From contig JAFEKX020000001.1 in assembly GCA_016893485.2 (NCBI GenBank), positions 8,759,501 through 8,823,500 on the forward strand: DNA of 64,000 bases, read 5' to 3'. The notes below the pieces were generated by a model. It saw nothing but the letters and a program-made list of their open reading frames with translations. It did not search any database and was not told where the DNA came from. Origin of the DNA: Streptomyces sp. P3 (GTDB lineage Bacteria; Actinomycetota; Actinomycetes; Streptomycetales; Streptomycetaceae). Position 1 is the first letter of the stretch. Each line of letters starts with the position of its first letter. The position numbers were made by a program, and so were the translations under genes. Below are positions 1 to 9,756 of the stretch, piece by piece.

Positions 1-137
1 GTCAGCCGGCGCCCTCGGCATCCTGGACCGGCGACAACGGGGACTCCGTCCTTCTGATCAAGCGCTGGTTGAGAGTGCTCCCGGTGGATACCCGGCGGAA
101 ACCAGTGGCCGAAGGATGAATGAGAAGGGCGGACAGC

Positions 138-1324
138 ATGCGTGCTCTGACCTGGCAGGGGGGAGGCGGGACGTTCGGGTGGAGACGGTCCCGGACCCTG
201 TGATCGAACAGCCCGACGACGTGATCGTACGGATCACCTCGACCGGTATCTGTGGCTCCGACCTGCACCTGTACGAAGTACTCGGGCCGTTCCTGGACCC
301 GGGCGACATCCTGGGGCACGAATCCATGGGCGTCGTCGAGGCAGTCGGCCCCGAGGTGCGCTCCCTCGTCCCCGGGGACCGGGTCGTCATCCCGTTCAAC
401 GTCTCGTGCGGCACCTGCTTCATGTGCTCTCAAGGCCTGCAGTCGCAGTGCGAGACGACACAGGTGCACGCGTACGGCTCCGGCGCCTCCCTGTTCGGTT
501 ACACCAAGCTGTACGGCCAGGTGCCGGGCGGACAGGCCGAGTACCTGCGGGTGCCGTACGGCAACTCTCTGCCCATCAAGGTGCCCGCGGGGCCGCCGGA
601 CGACCGCTTCGTGTATCTCTCCGACGTGCTGCCGACCGCCTGGCAGGCCGTCGAGTACGCGGCGGTGCCGCCCGGCGGATCGCTCACCGTGCTCGGGCTC
701 GGGCCGATCGGCGACATGGCCACGCGCATCGCCCAGCACCGGGGCGCCGGCCTGGTCATCGGCGTCGACCTGGTGGACGAACGCCTCGACCGGGCGTCCG
801 CGCACGGGGTGACCTGCCTGGACCTGCGCCACCACGAGAAGGATCTCGGGGACGCGGTGCGCGAACTGACCGGCGGGCGCGGCACCGACGCCGTGATCGA
901 CGCGGTCGGTATGGAAGCGCACGGCAACGCGGGCGCCAAAGCCGCCCAATGGGTGACCGGACTGCTGCCCGACGCGCTCGCCCAGCCGTTCATGGAGAAG
1001 GCGGGCGTGGACCGGCTCGGCGCGCTCTACGCGGCCATCGATCTCGTACGCCGCGGTGGCACCGTCTCGCTCTCCGGGGTGTACGGCGGAGCCATGGACC
1101 CGCTGCCGCTGCTGCGCATGTTCGACAAGCAGCTCCAGTTCCGCATGGGGCAGGCGAACGTGTGGCGCTGGGTGCCGGAGATCCTGCCGCTGCTCACCGA
1201 CGCGGACCCGCTCGGGGTGGACGGCTTCGCCACCCACCACCTGCCCCTGGAGGAGGCACCGCAGGCGTACGCGGCCTTCCAGGCCAAGCAGGACGGCATG
1301 ATCAAAACTCTGCTGCGCCCCTGA
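138..1324 (+). CDS. Zinc-dependent alcohol dehydrogenase (formaldehyde dehydrogenase-like)
   Basis: A medium-chain Zn alcohol dehydrogenase, expected to oxidise an alcohol or aldehyde adduct with NAD(P). The N-terminal GroES-like part shows GICGSDLH and GHESMG (catalytic zinc ligands) and then a four-cysteine structural-zinc loop (CGTCFMC...C). The Rossmann half carries GLGPIG. The length of about 395 residues suits the COG1063 group related to glutathione-independent formaldehyde dehydrogenases. The preferred start is the ATG at 138, which has AGAAGGG eight bases upstream and gives the usual beginning MRALTWQG. After about seven codons the frame breaks in a run of G (about 157-162), and the rest is read in the frame of an ATG at 116. 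Substrate is unknown; family assignment is firm. Confidence 0.85.
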
Positions 1325-1332
1325 GCGGAGCC

Positions 1333-1614
1333 TCAGGCGGCCGGAGCGGCCGGAGCCCGACTGCTCCGGCCCTCCTGGGCACGGACTTCCTCGTGACGGC
1401 GGGCCGCGGTGTCCGATCGTTGCCGAGCCAGCGTACGGTCCGCTGCCGCGAGGGCGTCCTGGATCGCGCCGGTCCCGGTGACGACGCACAGCCTGTGGGC
1501 GGCGTCCCTGAGGACGAGCTGCCGTGCGGCTGTGTCGTCTTCCAGCACTCGGACGCACGCCTCCGCGTACTGGGCCAGCAGCGTACGGAGAACCTGAGGG
1601 GTGGGAGTGATCAT
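1333..1614 (-). CDS. DUF5133 family protein
   Basis: A 93-residue cytoplasmic protein with the pattern of the Streptomyces DUF5133 family: an N-terminal helix (PQVLRTLLAQYAEA), a central segment with LCVVTGT, and an alanine-rich helix holding DALAAADRTL. No catalytic motif or membrane segment is visible, and the family has no established function. It converges on the alcohol dehydrogenase with an eight-base gap and is followed upstream by another small minus-strand gene. Family recognition is from sequence pattern only. Confidence 0.65.
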   Translation of the reverse strand: MITPTPQVLRTLLAQYAEACVRVLEDDTAARQLVLRDAAHRLCVVTGTGAIQDALAAADRTLARQRSDTAARRHEEVRAQEGRSSRAPAAPAA

Positions 1615-1673
1615 GCGAAGGGCTCCTCGTTCTCAGACGGCTCTCGGACGACCCCCGCTCCTGGACCGCGATC

Positions 1674-1865
1674 TCATTCGCCTGTGGCGTCTTCCTGGGC
1701 CGTCGGGTTGGGAGTGATGGCGCCGCCGCTCTCCCCGCGGTGGCGGTCCTTCTCCTCTTCGTGGCGCGGGTCGGTCTCGGCTTCCTCGAATTCGCGCAGG
1801 GCCTCCTCCGTCGCTGTCTGGGCGGGGCGGGCCTCGTCGTGCTGTCGCTCGTTGTCGCGGGTCAT
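1674..1865 (-). CDS. Small highly charged hypothetical protein
   Basis: A 63-residue, very hydrophilic protein rich in Glu, Asp and Arg, including an acidic stretch EEALREFEEAE. It has no hydrophobic core, so it is probably intrinsically disordered. The start is supported by a good ribosome binding site (GAGGAGAG) just upstream. It lies between the DUF5133 gene and the SDR gene on the same strand, so the three could be co-transcribed. Function unknown. Confidence 0.5.
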   Translation of the reverse strand: MTRDNERQHDEARPAQTATEEALREFEEAETDPRHEEEKDRHRGESGGAITPNPTAQEDATGE

Positions 1866-1904
1866 GATCTCTCCTCGGGACGAACCGGTGGACCGTGGTC
1901 GGGG

Positions 1905-2920
1905 TCAGGGCTGGTCGCGTTCTGGAGCGACGCGGTGACGTTCGTTGTAGGCGAGTGCCGCCCGGTCGTTCAGCGCGCTGCCCACGGAACGCAGGCGCTC
2001 TCCGAACGTGCGCGGGAGGTCGGCTCCACGTCGATACCGGGGCGTGGAGTGGGCTGGTCCGCGGGGGCCGGCAAGAGCGTGGTCGCCATGTGGCTGAGCC
2101 GGGTGATGAGCGCGGGGGCGAGCCCGTGGGCCTTGTCGGCGGCGGCGCGCGGCGGGGGTGAGGACAAGGCGGACGCGACGGCGCTGGACGGCGGTGACGA
2201 TGCGGTTGGCCGCGCGGTGCGCGTCCATCGAGATCAGGGGCGTACCGGCGAGCGCGGAAAACCAGGCGAACTCGCGTCGCCGGTCGCCCGCGAACAGGGC
2301 GTGCAGATGCGAGCCCGTGCGCATCAGCCCCGGATGTACGGCGGTCACCGAGACGCCGTCCCGTGCCGCCTCCGCGTAGAGGCCTTCCGCCAGGGCCCCG
2401 ACGGCGGCCTTCGCGCAGGAATACGGCAGCAGGTGGGGCACCGCGAGGAGACCTCCTACCGAGCCGATCAGGGCCAACCTGCCACCGGCCCGGCTCGCGC
2501 GCAGATGGGGAGTGCTTCGAGGCTGGTGTTGAGCGCGCCGTGGAAGATGCTGTTCATCGCATCGTCGAAGCCGGCCTCGCCCACGGTCTCGGCCGGTGCG
2601 ACCTGGATGATGCCGGCGTTGGCGACGACCACGTCGATGCTTCCGCAGGCCGAGGCCGTCCGACGGAACAGGTCCGCGACGGCCTCCTTGTCCCGTACGT
2701 CTGTCACGGCGGTACGCACGGAACTCTCGAGATGTCGCCTTCGTAGCAGTTCCTCGGCCCGTTCGAGTTCGGCGGAGTCGCGCGCGACGAGCGTCACTCC
2801 GCAGCCGCGGTGCAACAACTCGTCGGCGATGAGGAGCCCCAGACCGCGTGAGCCACCGGTGACCACGGCGGACAGACCATGAAGTGATGAGGACGCGCGA
2901 AAGGGCGCTGGTGTCGGCAT
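1905..2920 (-). CDS. SDR family oxidoreductase, frame-interrupted
   Basis: A long-form short-chain dehydrogenase/reductase of about 335 residues. The N-terminal part has the cofactor loop TGGSRGLG and the NAG motif (VVANAG). After a break near 2500 the frame continues with a Ser-Tyr-x3-Lys catalytic region (GSVGGLL...YSCAK) and VHPG. Near 2160 the reading moves to another frame (KAHGLAPALITRLSHMATTLLP) and returns near 2030 to finish PRTFGERLRSVGSALNDRAALAYNERH. All pieces are collinear with one SDR, so the gene probably carries three small indels. The C-terminal extension is typical of membrane-associated SDRs of the oxidase/ketoreductase kind. Substrate unknown. Confidence 0.7.
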
Positions 2921-3319
2921 GACGTGTCTCCCTGCCTCGGCAGGCGAGTGCCCTCACCTGCCGGACAAATCCCCGAGGCTGTCACGGTTCCGGCGTGGCC
3001 ATGTCGGCGGGAGTTTCCGCGCAGGAGTCCAGCGACGAGGGCGAACCGCACGTCGGGCTGAGCAGGACCCGCTCGGCGGGGGCCGGTATCCGTGCGCCCG
3101 AACGGGTGCCATGTACGGGTCGGGCGAGCGTTTCGCGGCCCAGCGCAGCAACCCCGCACCGGCGCGGCAACGCTCGCCCCGGCGGCGGCCGAAGCGGGGC
3201 GCCGCAGGGCGGCGACGCCGCCGTGGACGGCGAGGTCGGCCCGTGCCACGAGCCGCAGCGGTGCGACAGCGGCATCAGGAGCAACGAACGAGACGGGAGA
3301 GCCGTCTTTATCGTCCGGA
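2921..3319. other. Intergenic stretch without a convincing gene
   Basis: About 400 bases between the divergent SDR and DUF6479 genes. Open frames exist on both strands, but none has a plausible start or ribosome site, or a composition unlike a GC-rich shadow frame. It probably holds the promoters of both flanking genes, and possibly a decayed gene I cannot recognise. Confidence 0.4.
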
Positions 3320-3337
3320 CGATCGGGTACCCGATCG
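3320..3337. promoter_or_regulatory. 18-bp perfect palindrome before the DUF6479 gene
   Basis: CGATCGGGTACCCGATCG is perfectly self-complementary and ends three bases before the ATG at 3341, where a ribosome binding site would normally sit. It contains GGGTAC, resembling the -10 element of SigB-type promoters, though no well-spaced -35 is obvious. It could be an operator or the core of a nearly leaderless promoter. Confidence 0.5.
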
Positions 3338-3340
3338 CCC

Positions 3341-3727
3341 ATGACGACACAAAGCGGACTACAGACCGGGCTGCACTATCTGGCCGTGTCCGACGCGGCG
3401 AGAGGAGCGCTGGGAGCCTTCCTCGGCGGCCTCCTCGTCGTGTGCCTGCTGGTAGGGGCCGTCCTGCTGGGCATGAGAAGGCGACGACAGCAGCCGCGGC
3501 CGCCCCGGCCGGACGAACAGCCCACGCTGCCGGAATCCGGGCCCGTACGAGAAGTAAGCGAGGTGCGTGAGCCGGACGAGGTGCCTCGTGCCGCCGACGA
3601 GAGTGAGCGGCTCAGGCCGCACAACCTGCATTCCTCGGGCAGCAGGCGCAGCGAGGACCAGGACGTTCCCAAGTGGGAGCCCGGCTCCAGCGGCTCCTTC
3701 GGAGGCGGCGGCCCGGGCAAGACCTGA
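3341..3727 (+). CDS. DUF6479 family single-pass membrane protein
   Basis: A 128-residue protein with one transmembrane helix near residues 20-42 (ALGAFLGGLLVVCLLVGAVL), then an Arg-rich stop-transfer motif (MRRRRQQ) and a long hydrophilic tail with PESGPVREV and REPDEVP, ending GSFGGGGPGK. This layout matches the Streptomyces DUF6479 family; function unknown. Topology is inferred as N-terminus outside and tail in the cytoplasm from the positive-inside rule. The ATG at 3341 follows an 18-bp palindrome and has no clear ribosome site. Confidence 0.65.
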   Translation: MTTQSGLQTGLHYLAVSDAARGALGAFLGGLLVVCLLVGAVLLGMRRRRQQPRPPRPDEQPTLPESGPVREVSEVREPDEVPRAADESERLRPHNLHSSGSRRSEDQDVPKWEPGSSGSFGGGGPGKT

Positions 3728-3802
3728 GCGACGCACTGATGGCCCCATACATGTGTCGGCCTCGTGTCGAGGGGCACTCGGTGGCGGCAGTTGATCTCAC
3801 CC

Positions 3803-3836
3803 CACGCTCTGCGCCGTGCTGATGGCGCAGAGCGTG
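3803..3836. terminator. 13-bp inverted repeat between DUF6479 and katE
   Basis: CACGCTCTGCGCC at 3803-3815 pairs perfectly with GGCGCAGAGCGTG at 3824-3836 around an eight-base loop. It lies 76 bases past the DUF6479 stop and 29 bases before the catalase start. It could terminate the upstream transcript or act in the catalase leader; there is no T tract. Confidence 0.5.
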
Positions 3837-3865
3837 ACGTGCCCCTTCGTAAAGATCGGAATCCT

Positions 3866-6138
3866 ATGAGCGAGAAGAAGAACCCCGTCTCGGCTGCCGC
3901 GGAGAAGGTCGTGGAGAAGGTCCAGGACGCCGTTCGCGGAGGAACGAGATCCCGGGCGCGCCGGGCCCCGTGCCGGCCCCCGCTCGATGAGCCGACGGAG
4001 CCCGCCGGGCCGCTGCCGCCCAAGCCCGATCAGCGCGGACCGGACACGTACAGCCCCACAGGGCAGGAGACCGGGGTTCCGCAGAAGAAGGTCGCGCAGG
4101 GCGGCGAGCGCCTCACCACCGCACAGGGCGCGCGCCTTTACGACACCGACCACTCGCTGAAGGCCGGCCCGCGCGGCCCGGTCCTCCTCCAGGACCACCA
4201 CCTGCGGGAGAAGATCACCCACTTCGACCACGAGCGCATCCCCGAGCGGGTGGTGCACGCCCGCGGCGCCGCCGCACACGGTGTGTTCGGGGCTATGGCG
4301 CCGCCGCGGGGATCTCAAGGCCGCCTTCCTCGCCGAGGGCGTCGAGACGCCGGTGTTCGTGCGCTTCTCCACCGTGCTCGGCTCGCGCGGCTCCGCCGAC
4401 ACGGTGCGCGACACCCGGGGTTTCGCGACGAAGTTCTACACCGACGAGGGCGTCTTCGACCTGGTCGGCAACAACATCCCGGTGTTCTTCATCCAGGACG
4501 CGATCAAGTTCCCCGACGTCATCCACGCGGGCAAGCCGCATCCGGACCGGGAGATCCCGCAGGCGCAGAGCGCCCACGACACCTTCTGGGACTTCGTCAC
4601 CCTCCACACGGAGGCCACCCACCACACGCTGTGGAACATGTCCGACCGGGGCATCCCGCGTTCCTACCGGATGATGGAGGGCTTCGGCGTCCACACCTTC
4701 CGGCTGGTCAACGCCGAGGGCGCCACGACCCTGGTGAAGTTCCACTGGAAGCCGAAACTGGGCGTGCACTCACTCGTGTGGGAGGAAGCGCAGATCACCG
4801 CGGGAGTGGACCCTGACTTCCACCGCCGGGACCTCGCCGACGCGATCGAGGCCGGGGCGTTCCCGAGTGGGAACTGGGCGTGCAGACCTTCCCGGACACC
4901 GAGGACCAGATGTTCGAGGGCATCGATCTGCTCGATCCGACGAAGATCGTCCCCGAGGAACTCGCACCGGTTCAGCCGATCGGCCTGATGACCCTCAACG
5001 CCAACCCGTCGAACTACTTCGCCGAGACCGAGCAGGTCGCCTTCCACGTCGGCCACCTGGTTCCCGGCATCGACGTCACCAACGACCCGCTGCTGCAGGG
5101 GCGTCTCTTCTCCTACCTCGACACCCAGATCAGCCGCCTGGGGGACCCAACTTCGGGCAACTCCCGATCAACCGCACTCACGCGCCGGTCAACGACATGC
5201 TGCGCGACGGCATGCACCAGACCGCGGTGCACCGGGGCGTGGCGCCGTACCGGCCCAACTCCCTCGACGGCGGCTGCCCGTTCCTCGCCGGCGAGGACAC
5301 CGGGGCGTACATCGAGGTACCGGTGGAGGTGCCCGCGGCCCACAAGGTCCGGGACGCGGCGGCCTCCTTCGACGACCACTTCAGTCAGGCCCGGCTGTTC
5401 TGGCTCAGCATGTCCCCACCGAGCGCGAACACATCGTCGCCGCCTACACCTTCGAGCTCGGCAAGTGCTGGGAGACGGCCATCAAGGAACGGGCACTGAA
5501 GGTGCTCGCCAATATCGACCCGGAGCTGTGCACGCAGGTCGCCGCCGGTCTCGGCCTCCCGGCCCCGGAGGCGAGCGTCCCGCCGGCCGTGGTCGAACCG
5601 AGCCCCGCCCTCTCCCAGTTGGGCGGGGACTGGCCGGTCGCGGGCCGGATCATCGGCATCGTCACCAGCGGTGCCAACGGCCTGGACGGCGTACGCGAAG
5701 TACGCCGAGCGGTCCTCGACGCGGGGATGGTCCCGCTGGTCATCGCACCGACAGGGGGCACCCTGGACGCGGACGGCGACCCGGTCACCGTCCAGCGGAC
5801 CTTCGCCACCGCCCGCTCCACCGAGTTCGACGCGATCCTGCTGGCGGGGGCGCCGACTCCGGCCGGAGACGCCTACGGCGCCCGCGATGCGAAGGCCGAC
5901 GACGACGCGGCCCTGGCCACCGCGATCGACCCGCGCCTGCTGCTGATGGTCACCGAGGCGTACCGCCACGGCAAGGCCATCGGCGGCTGGGGCCACGGAG
6001 CCAGTGCCCTGGAGACAGCCGGATTCCCGAGGGCCCCGCCGGGGTCGTCTTCGGGGAGAACGGGCCCGCGGTGCTGCAGGCCGTGACACGACTCCTCGGG
6101 GACACCGCGCCTGGGGCCGCTTCACCCCCGCGCTGTAG
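3866..6138 (+). CDS. katE: Monofunctional catalase, large-subunit (HPII) type, frame-interrupted
   Basis: A clade-2 haem catalase that breaks down H2O2. It has the N-terminal extension, catalytic His context (ERVVHARG), TRGFATKFYT, NIPVFFIQDAIKFPD, WNMSDRGIPRSYR, NPSNYFAETEQ..F, proximal haem-ligand region (RLFSYLDTQ) and FGQLPINR. After about residue 590 comes a flavodoxin/GATase-like domain (GRIIGIVTSGANG...), diagnostic of large-subunit catalases. Reading the whole protein needs several frame changes: a compensating pair in the N-terminus (about 3942 and 3975), then near 4290, 4870, 5148, 5415, 6030 and 6110. The last restores an ending WGRFTPAL before the TAG at 6136. All domains are present in order, so sequencing error is more likely than decay. 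The ATG at 3866 gives MSEKKNP. Confidence 0.85.
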
Positions 6139-6361
6139 CAGTCGTATAGGCAGCCGCTCTCACGCTCCCTGGCCGCGAGCAGGCCAGGGAGCCGAGCTGT
6201 TGTGCGGGGCTGCTTGCCGAATTCTTTATGCGCATGGGGAATTCCGCGTACCCGGACCACAAGTATGCGCGTAAGCAATTCATCAGAACAAACGCACCGC
6301 GAAGTCGGAAGGTCCGCACCGCCTCACGTGAGGGTTTCCGCATCATGGGTACTCGGCGTTC

Positions 6362-7343
6362 ATGAACGACACATCGCCGACCCTGCCGTCCCCTCGGGGC
6401 CGGGTCTCCGCAGCGGTCATCGGCTATCTGCGCAATACAGGGCCACTCCCGAACAGCGGGGATATCTCAGCCGCCGCTCCGCTCGGGGACGATCTGCAGC
6501 TCGCTTTGTACGTCTGCTACGAGCTGCATTACCGCGGATTCGCCGGCACCGACGTCGACCGTGAATGGGACCCCGACCTGCTCCGGGTCCGGGCGGCTCT
6601 GGAACGGCCGTTCCTCAGGAATCTCCGCGACGCGGCGACTGTGCACGAGTACGCCGGAAAGGCACTGGACGGACTCCTCGTCGAGCCTGTCGACGGCAGC
6701 GGTGTCAGCCACTTCCTGCGGGACGAGGGGAGTTGTGGCAGGTGCGTGAGTACGCCGCCCAGCGTTCGCTCTACCACCTCAAGGAGGCCGACCCGCACGC
6801 CTGGGTGCTGCCCCGGCTGTGGGGGCGGGCCAAGGCGGGCATGGCGGCGGTGGAGTTCGACGAGTTCGGCGGGGGCCGCGCGGATCGCGTGCACGCCCGC
6901 CTGTTCGCCGATCTCATGGCCGGCCTCGACCTGAACACGGCCTACGGGCATTTTCTCGACGCGGCCGGCGCCGAGGCCCTCGCCACCGTGAACCTGATGT
7001 CGCTTTTTGGGCTGCACCGTGCCCTGCGAGGCGCCCTGGTGGGCCATTTCGCCGCCGTCGAGATCACCTCGTCACCGGGCTCCCGTCGCCTGGCCCAGGC
7101 GATGCGGCGGACCGGTGCCGGGCCGGCGGCCGAGCACTTCTACGACGAGCACGTCGAGGCCGACGCCGTGCACGAGCAGGTCGTGCGCAGGGAGGTCGTA
7201 GCGGGTCTGCTCGAAGAGGAACCGCGGCTGGACGCCGATGTCGCCTTCGGTGTGGACGCCACCACCTATCTGGAGGACCGCCTCGCCGAGCACCTTCTCG
7301 GTGCGTGGCGGGCGGGGGAGTCGTCCTGCGCATGCCCGTCTGA
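6362..7343 (+). CDS. Iron-containing redox enzyme family protein
   Basis: About 325 residues resembling the haem-oxygenase-like 'iron-containing redox enzyme' family of di-iron helical proteins. Metal-ligand candidates recur in helices: ELHYRGF, EYAAQRSLYHLKEADPH, FYDEHVEADAVHEQVV. The long all-helical body fits the family. The frame breaks at about 6733 (after RDEG) and again in a G run near 7316, ending VVLRMPV at the TGA of 7341-7343. It is followed by a methyltransferase gene and a CDGSH protein in the same direction, a trio suggesting an iron-dependent modification or redox role. The exact reaction is not predictable. Confidence 0.7.
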
Positions 7344-7392
7344 CCGGCGTTCCGACCACGAACAGGTTCTCCCACATCCACGGGAACCGGAA

Positions 7393-8055
7393 ATGAGCCC
7401 CATGGCCACGGTCACTCTGCCCGGCGTCTACACCCCGCAGGACGACACCGACCTGCTCATCCGACTGCTCCACGACGAACACCTTCCTCCGCGTGCCGAC
7501 GTCCTCGACGTGGGCACGGGAACGGGAGCCGTCGCGCTGGCCGCGGCCCGGCTCGGCGCCCGTGTCACCGCCATCGACATCTCCTGGCGAGCGGCTCTCA
7601 ACGCCAAGGCCAACGCGCTGCTGGCGCGTCTGCCGGTCCGGGTCAGACGGGGCGACCTGCTGACTCCCGTGACGGGCCGGTCCTTCGACCTGATCCTGTC
7701 CAACCCGCCGTACGTGCCCGCCCCCGCCGCCGCGTGTCCCCGCCGGGGTCCGGCACGGGCCTGGGACGCGGGATGCGACGGGCGCCTCGTGCTGGACCGG
7801 ATCTGCCGGGACGCCCCCGGCCTCCTCAAGCCCGGCGGAGTGCTGCTGCTGGTCCAGTCCGAGCTGAGCGGCCCGGAGGAGACGCTGCGGCGACTGCACG
7901 CGGCGGGCTTGGACGCCGGCATCGTGGAACACCGCAGCGTCGCCTTCGGTCCCGTCCTGCGCTCCCGCAACGGCTGGCTGCACGACCGCGGCCTGATCGA
8001 GGACGACGCCGAGAAGGAAGAGCTGGTGGTCATCCGTGCCGTACGACTCGGATGA
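7393..8055 (+). CDS. HemK2/PrmC-like class I SAM methyltransferase
   Basis: A 220-residue Rossmann methyltransferase. The SAM-binding motif is DVGTGTGAVAL, the acidic motif II is VTAIDISW, and the catalytic NPPY motif (LSNPPYV) is typical of N5-glutamine or N6-adenine methylation. Size and order match the HemK2/Mtq2-like branch, which lacks the PrmC N-terminal domain. Starts at 7393 or 7402 are both possible; the first is given. It sits 50 bases after the iron-redox-enzyme gene and overlaps the CDGSH gene by 20 bases, so the three are almost certainly one operon. Target unknown. Confidence 0.8.
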   Translation: MSPMATVTLPGVYTPQDDTDLLIRLLHDEHLPPRADVLDVGTGTGAVALAAARLGARVTAIDISWRAALNAKANALLARLPVRVRRGDLLTPVTGRSFDLILSNPPYVPAPAAACPRRGPARAWDAGCDGRLVLDRICRDAPGLLKPGGVLLLVQSELSGPEETLRRLHAAGLDAGIVEHRSVAFGPVLRSRNGWLHDRGLIEDDAEKEELVVIRAVRLG

Positions 8056-8272
8056 CCGGCGTTGTCGCATAGTGGCCCGGCGCGAGGGGCCCCTGCTGGT
8101 CGAGGGCCCGGTGGACATCACGCTGGAGGACGGCACCACCGTGTCGTCCGACCGATTCTGCGTCGCCCTGTGCACCTGCCGGCGCAGCCGCGCCTACCCG
8201 TGGTGCGACACGAGCCACCGCCGGTCCGAGCCGCCGAGACGACCGGACGGCGCGGCCCCGCCCGACTCCTGA
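8036..8272 (+). CDS. CDGSH iron-sulfur domain protein
   Basis: A 78-residue protein with the CDGSH-type [2Fe-2S] signature C-x-C-x9-C-x3-H, seen as CTCRRSRAYPWCDTSH. The conserved Gly of CDGSH is replaced by Thr (CDTSH), tolerated in actinobacterial members. Three Cys and one His should ligate a redox-active or transferable cluster. The start lies inside the end of the methyltransferase gene, implying translational coupling, and iron chemistry links it to the first gene of the trio. Confidence 0.8.
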   Translation: MPYDSDDRRCRIVARREGPLLVEGPVDITLEDGTTVSSDRFCVALCTCRRSRAYPWCDTSHRRSEPPRRPDGAAPPDS

Positions 8273-8434
8273 ACCCGCCGAACGTCGTGGGCGACCGACC
8301 ACCGCAGGCCTCCGTGGACCTCAACGGAGAAAGCGGACTGCTCGACCTCCTATCACCTGCCGTGGAGTACGACCCAGCCGTTCCGCTCAGCGGAGGCAGG
8401 CGCAGAACCGTGTCGAGCCGGTTTCGACGCCGGC

Positions 8435-8922
8435 TCAGTCCCGGTCGAGCAGGGGCGCGAGGAAACCGTCCCAGTCCAGGTGCTCGCTCTCCGTGTTCCG
8501 GGGACGAGTCGCAGGGTTACGTCCAGCCAGTCGGAGATCACGTCCCGTTCCGTCTGGAAGACGCGGCAGCTCCCGGGCGGACCGAGCCGGATCCGCAGCC
8601 GTCCACCGCCGCCGCCCGGCTGACGAACGGGCCATACGGCCACGTCGCCCATCCCCTCGCGGCGGCGCAGCCCGAGCAGAAGAGTCTCCCGTGACAGCGC
8701 CCAGTGGATCGAGGCGCCGTCCGTTTCCAGGCCGATGCGGACGGCGAACGGATCCAGTGACGTGTAGTGCAACTCCAGGTCGAGCGATACGAGCGGCCGG
8801 TCGTCGCGGACCAACTGCGTTCGGTGGCGCAGCGTGGTGGTCCGGTGCGGATGAACTTCCGTCACGGTGACTGGCTCGGGCACGAGGATCACTTCCGAAG
8901 GGTGCGGGCGAGGGGCCGGCAA
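8435..8922 (-). CDS. SsgA-like sporulation/cell-division regulator (SALP)
   Basis: About 160 residues matching the SsgA/SsgB family, which marks septum sites during Streptomyces sporulation. Recognisable blocks are LELHYTSLDPFAVRIGL, the middle WALSRETLLLGLRRREGMGDVAVWP, and DVISDWLDVTLRLVP. A missing C in a C run near 8500 shifts the frame; reading on in the next frame gives EHLDWDGFLAPLLDRD, the expected acidic C-terminus, with its stop at 8435. It is divergent from the GAF-ANTAR gene. Which SALP subfamily it belongs to cannot be told here. Confidence 0.8.
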
Positions 8923-8978
8923 CGGCCGACCCTCCTCGTACCTGTCGTCTCAAGCACGGGAGCCCGACGGGTACCCCC

Positions 8979-9586
8979 GTGACACGCAGGAAACGACCAT
9001 CCTCTCCCCGATCTGGCGCCTTCGAGCCGGAGGCCCTGCACAACCTCCCGCATCTGCCCTGCGGCGTGGCCGGGTTGGCCCTGTCAGCTGATGCCGTCCT
9101 TTCCGTACCGCTGCCCGGTGCCGGCACGCACTTAGCACCCTGGATCTGCCGCCATGCCGCCATGCCGCTCGCCGGATACCGCTCCCCGCACACCGTGCCG
9201 GTACGTCTGCACGATCGCTCGCTGGGCGCGGTCACTCTGCTCAACACCGGCACCGGAGAGCTGCCCGACAACGACCTGCTGCTCGCGCGGGTACTCAGCG
9301 ACAGTGCCGCGCTGTCGCTGACGCACCGGCCCGCCGAGCCGCGCTTCGACGACGTCACCACGCGGGTGCAGAGCGCCATCGCCGCCAAGGCGACCCTGAG
9401 ATCGCCAAGGGCATGATCGCCGCCCGCCACGACGCCTCCGTCGTTCAGGCGGGCCGCCTCTTGGCCGACCACGCCGGCCGCCGCCGTGTCAGCCTCGTCG
9501 AAGCCGCACTCGCCCTGGTCCAGCGCACCATGGAGCCGTCCCGCATCCTCGGCGCGAGCGCCACGGCCCGACCGGGAAGGCCTTGA
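8979..9586 (+). CDS. GAF-ANTAR regulator, frame-interrupted
   Basis: About 200 residues. A GAF-like sensor half (VLSVPLPGAG, VPVRLHDRSLGAVTLLNTGTGELPD) is followed by an ANTAR RNA-binding domain. The domain is seen only after correcting a one-base loss near 9393: ATLEIAKGMIAARHDASVVQAG...RRVSLVEAALALV. ANTAR domains bind paired hairpins in nascent RNA and act as antiterminators. The given start is the GTG at 8979; the N-terminus looks short for the family, so the true start may lie upstream or be affected by another indel. It precedes a phosphatase gene that also has a GAF and an ANTAR domain. Confidence 0.65.
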
Positions 9587-9756
9587 CCCCACGAGTCCGT
9601 ACGGGCACGTTCCGGGAATGCGGCCAGGGGGTCGCGCCCGGTGGGGAGAAGTGTGACCGTGGAGCTCGCCCGGGCGTGTGCATGCTGAGGGAACCGTCAC
9701 AGCAGTGATGCTTTTCGTGTCGGCGGGAAGGAGATCCCGTAACCAGGGAGGCTGTT

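Noticed and set aside
2..1558. 518-codon minus-strand frame opposite the alcohol dehydrogenase
   Set aside because: It has shadow composition (Arg, Gly, His-rich), no domain, and covers a well-supported gene.
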